DNA from: Onchocerca volvulus | Lineage: Eukaryota; Nematoda; Chromadorea; Rhabditida; Onchocercidae | DNA length: 64,000 nt | NCBI GenBank assembly: GCA_000499405.2 | Contig: HG738139.1 | Coordinates: 9,510,616-9,574,615, forward strand | Reading direction: 5' to 3' | Shown: one piece after another, positions 60,619 through 64,000 of the stretch | How the letters are laid out: each line of letters starts with the position of its first letter | Position numbering within the stretch: the stretch's first letter is position 1 | Program-made: the position numbers and the translations under genes | The notes under the pieces: generated by a model | The model's input: only the letters and a program-made list of their open reading frames with translations | What the model was told of the DNA's origin: nothing | Databases searched by the model: none

Positions 60619-63600
60619 TTATATATCTGCAGTCTCGACTGCTGTTCCACTTTCTTTCTTTTTAGCAGATATCAACTCACGGCAAACTTCAGGCGTTATT
60701 TGGTAATGATTTTGCACCTAAAATAAGATGAATTTTATGTCTCCTGTATCTATAATTTGGAAAAGAGCAGTGAAATTTGAAATCATGAAAACTTGATTTC
60801 TACTGGTCTGAGCTCCATATTACTGGCAAACTATGCAAATTTGATTTCAGTAAAGCTATGATGAAAAAAAAAGAAAACGAACTTAAAAATTTTTATTTAA
60901 TAAAAGCTTACTTTTGTTAATTCTAACAAAGCTACGCGCTGCTCATCGCTGATATCATTTTTATATCGCTGTGCGAAAGCCAGTAGTGATTGGTGCCAAA
61001 GAACAGGTAACTTCCGTTCTTCCTTTTGAAATCTAGAAAAAACCAATTTAAATAAACCATGTCGCAAAGTGAGTGCGATTCAGCTGCTCTCATCTCGATT
61101 TAAAACATCCAAGCAAAAACAGAAAAAATAAAACTACATTACTTAAACTTACATATGGTAAAATCGAACAACTTTATATATGTGAGACTTACCTTAAGTA
61201 ATGATTTACCAGTGCATCGATGGCTCGATATGGCAAAGTATATTTTTTGTCAATCAGTATCCTCAAAAATAATGAATTTGAGCCAGTATATTCCATATTT
61301 GCAATCTGAATAAGAATATAGAAATTGTAAAAAACTCGGTGAAACTAAACAGACCTGTACTATAAATTTAAATAAAATTTCAAAAACACAATGAGATCCC
61401 GATTTTTTACCTTAAGCATCGCAACTGCAGCATGCATCATTGGTATCGAAGCTTTTGCTAATACTGAACCGAAAATCGTTGCCTCACGTAATGTACATGT
61501 TCCTGACTGGAAAATCAATTATTTCTATTTTCTGTTATGACAAATTATGACAATTTTCCTGTAGTTATGACAAAAATCCTTCAATTCTCATTAGCCCTAC
61601 TTCTCTCTTGCAATTTGATCTTTCCAACTCATTACTACAGAAAAATTTGATTGAAAAGCTTTTTTATAGGTAAAATTACGAATTTTTTATTCTCGCATTC
61701 TATTCAGTCCAAGCAATCTAATTTATTAATTTTATTCTCTAACTTTCTTTTATGCTTTAGTGAATTCTCTTTAATGAAGCAGAACTTTTGGTAGTAAGAA
61801 AATAAATCACTTCGCAAAGTGGCAAAAGGATTCCCTTGAAAAAAGCTTGTGGCTTATAAATTGCTTTATGCAACGCTTGAAATAAATGAAAATTGAGCTT
61901 CTTGTATTCCATAATATCATCTCTCAATCGCGGCAAAAGAATCAAATTATAAAACCTGAAAAAGAGAGTCCCGATGAGTAAATTCACCAATTTAGAATAC
62001 TAAAATTTCGAAATATCTTGATAAATAACAAAACTTTCCCTGTGTTGAGAGCAAGATCTCAGATTATACCGTACAATAAAATGCTTAGGTAAAATAGAAA
62101 GAAAAACAGATGCACTAAGTCTTCAAAGAATTGATTAACCTTTGACACATTCTAGAATGAAGATTTGATGCAAATATTCTGGTCGCTTGATACATAGCTG
62201 CCGCTGACCATTTATCAGGATTCGTAAGGCTGCAAAGAACTCAAAAAGTGACTTTTCTAAGATCCATTACCTATTTGTGACATTTGGTACTCCAGAATTA
62301 CCTCAAAGAATCTAAGAATTGGTCGAATTTCTCCTGGATAGTTTTTGCCATAATTTACTAACAATTAGAATTTATTGTTTTCAGATAAGCAAGATGCAAA
62401 TTTAGTTTAATAAAACTTACTATAGTAATTGTTCCCAATTCATCATTTTTGGAAGGACTTTAAAAGCCTTTGGTATTTTACCACTTCGATAACGAGATAA
62501 CACTAAACCAATCTCGCGATACATCTCCACAACTGCTGGATCCATTTGCTTTATCTAAAATTGACAAAAATCAGTCGAAAGAGCTTTACACATACAGTGT
62601 TTCTCAATTTTCTCATCCAGTACTAAACTTCCAATATCAGCATAAATCTATTTACTATAAACAAAAACTCTAACTCGTCAAAACTTCTTTCAGGAAAAGA
62701 TACCACAAAATCATCATCTTCTGGACAAATTGATCGTAATTCAAGTTCCGCTTTTTTTTTCTCAATCTTTTCAGTTATTATATCATGAAGTGTCTGTGAT
62801 GGTACATCTGCTTCTGACATAAACTTTTCGATTGCGGCTTCGTCTTCTGGATTTATTTGCTGTAGTAAAAAAAAAAAAAATTCATTCTCGATAGATTCTC
62901 TGTCAGTATAAAAATTAATTAAAAGGCATAACCTTTTCTTTTTTTTTTTAATCAAATAATTCTATGAACTTAAATTCATTTTCATCAACATAAAAAAATT
63001 TTTACTAACATTAACAAATCGCAATGTTAAACATTTTTAATAATAAACATCGAGAAAATATACTAACCAACACAGCATCATCATAATCATCATGATTAGA
63101 GACAATATCGTCATCCGACAAAGAATTCAGAGAATCATTCCCAAGACTTATTTTTCGCATCCTTGAATCATTAGTTTCATTAGAATCATATTATGACATG
63201 CTAGTATTATTCGTAATTTATGCTATACAGAATGAAAACTGAAATTTAAAATCATTCTTTGAAAACTGATTTAAAAAAAAAAAAAAAAAAAGGAATAGAA
63301 TGAACTAATTAATACTGAACTATTTATTAAAGTTCCAATCAAAAAAACCTTACAGTAATATTCCATGCATTATCATGAGTTGTTGGATGATTTCTACATG
63401 TAAAATCGGTAAATGCTATGATTATATGAAACAAAAATAAACTATCGAATAAAATAATCATGCAACCTTTCTAGTGCATCTTTCTGTATTACAGTCTCTG
63501 GTTTTGTTTCTTCCATCGCTTCTACATCTTGTTTTTGTTTCCAAGCGGTTTTAAGGATTTTATTTGATAGTGCTTCATCAATGTACTGTAAAATAATGAT

Positions 63601-63859
63601 CATGTAATTAAGGAAATCATAACTTTCTCAAAATTTTTCAAAAATAACTTTCAAAAAAATTAATGTAATCCTAACCACATTTATGATATATTCTTACTTT
63701 ATCGTCATTCTGATTAGCTCGTTTTAATCTTCGTTGCTTCACGCGTGCTACATCACGTCCACTTTCACGTTTGCTCCGTTCAATCTGCAGATCTAGTGGA
63801 AGTGCAGACTTGGAAACCAAATCGCCAGCGTTTGACTTCAATTTCTTCGACTTGCCCAT
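60619..63859 (-). CDS. BYSL: bystin (Enp1 family), 40S ribosome biogenesis factor
   Basis: Bystin/Enp1 is a nucleolar factor in pre-40S particles, needed for 18S rRNA processing and export. Eleven exons in transcription order: 63859-63698, 63585-63467, 63161-63068, 62859-62704, 62554-62421, 62229-62140, 61955-61811, 61506-61411, 61305-61193, 61032-60912 and 60717-60619. They sum to 442 residues; human BYSL is 437. The N terminus is basic and then acidic, as usual. The bystin domain reads [92 protein letters not shown] and [19 protein letters not shown], all colinear with human. Exon 3 needs a TTCAAG acceptor. GCTGCAG directly before the ATG could be a spliced-leader acceptor. Confidence 0.96.
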
Positions 63860-64000
63860 CTGCAGCTCACTTATTACTATCATAGGATCCCCAATGATAC
63901 GCTACGAAACGAATCCACACAGATTCCAGTTCCCCGACCTCCCGACAACGAAGTAACCTACCTACCACGCTCTTCCCTCCGCCATCTTTAAAAAACGGAT
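63860..64000. other. bystin 5' flank
   Basis: 141 bp upstream of the bystin ATG. It is relatively GC-rich for the window, consistent with a promoter or 5' UTR. No specific element was recognised. Confidence 0.4.

Overview
The window is AT-rich nuclear DNA (roughly two-thirds A+T by eye) with short, intron-split genes. It comes from a nematode, most likely a parasitic spirurid/filarial worm rather than Caenorhabditis. Reasons: small exons with GT donors and U-rich acceptors, introns of 100-600 bp, nematode-type gene content (a vab-7/even-skipped gene, an fsn-1-type F-box/SPRY gene), and long T, A and TA runs. Species cannot be told from this sequence. No rRNA, tRNA, CRISPR array, bacterial or viral gene was recognised.

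Layout. Plus strand, 1-5.9 kb: the 3' part of an ING-family PHD-finger gene, then a PYM gene (partner of Mago-Y14). Minus strand, 28.5 down to 7.6 kb, in transcription order: ORC3, two tandem VMA21-like genes, PDCD2, then the even-skipped homeobox gene vab-7 with a 4.6 kb intron. Plus strand, 30.4-32.6 kb: a PGAP2-type GPI-anchor remodelling protein. Minus strand, 40.8-35.7 kb: an unrecognised 14-exon C2H2 zinc-finger protein, divergent from mrpl-11 (plus, 41.2-43.2 kb). A 6.6 kb gene-poor stretch (43.2-49.9 kb) holds direct repeats, a perfect E2F-type palindrome and a G-quadruplex motif. A METTL18-like methyltransferase follows (plus, 49.9-51.9 kb). Minus strand, 63.9 down to 54.1 kb, in transcription order: bystin, MRPL3 and fsn-1/FBXO45.

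Most genes are housekeeping: ribosome biogenesis and mitoribosomes (bystin, PDCD2, MRPL3, MRPL11), replication (ORC3), V-ATPase assembly (VMA21), GPI anchors (PGAP2) and mRNA-linked translation (PYM). vab-7 and fsn-1 are developmental or neuronal regulators. Each multi-exon model except the 5'-truncated ING gene was closed by hand: exon phases sum to an intact frame from ATG to stop. Spans run from start codon to stop codon, with exons listed in the evidence. No wholly new system was found. The most notable observations are the tandem VMA21 pair with different C-terminal retrieval signals, repeated use of AAG 3' splice sites, a compact cluster of hairpins and tandem repeats at 53.5 kb, and the repeat/E2F/G4 region at 44-49 kb.
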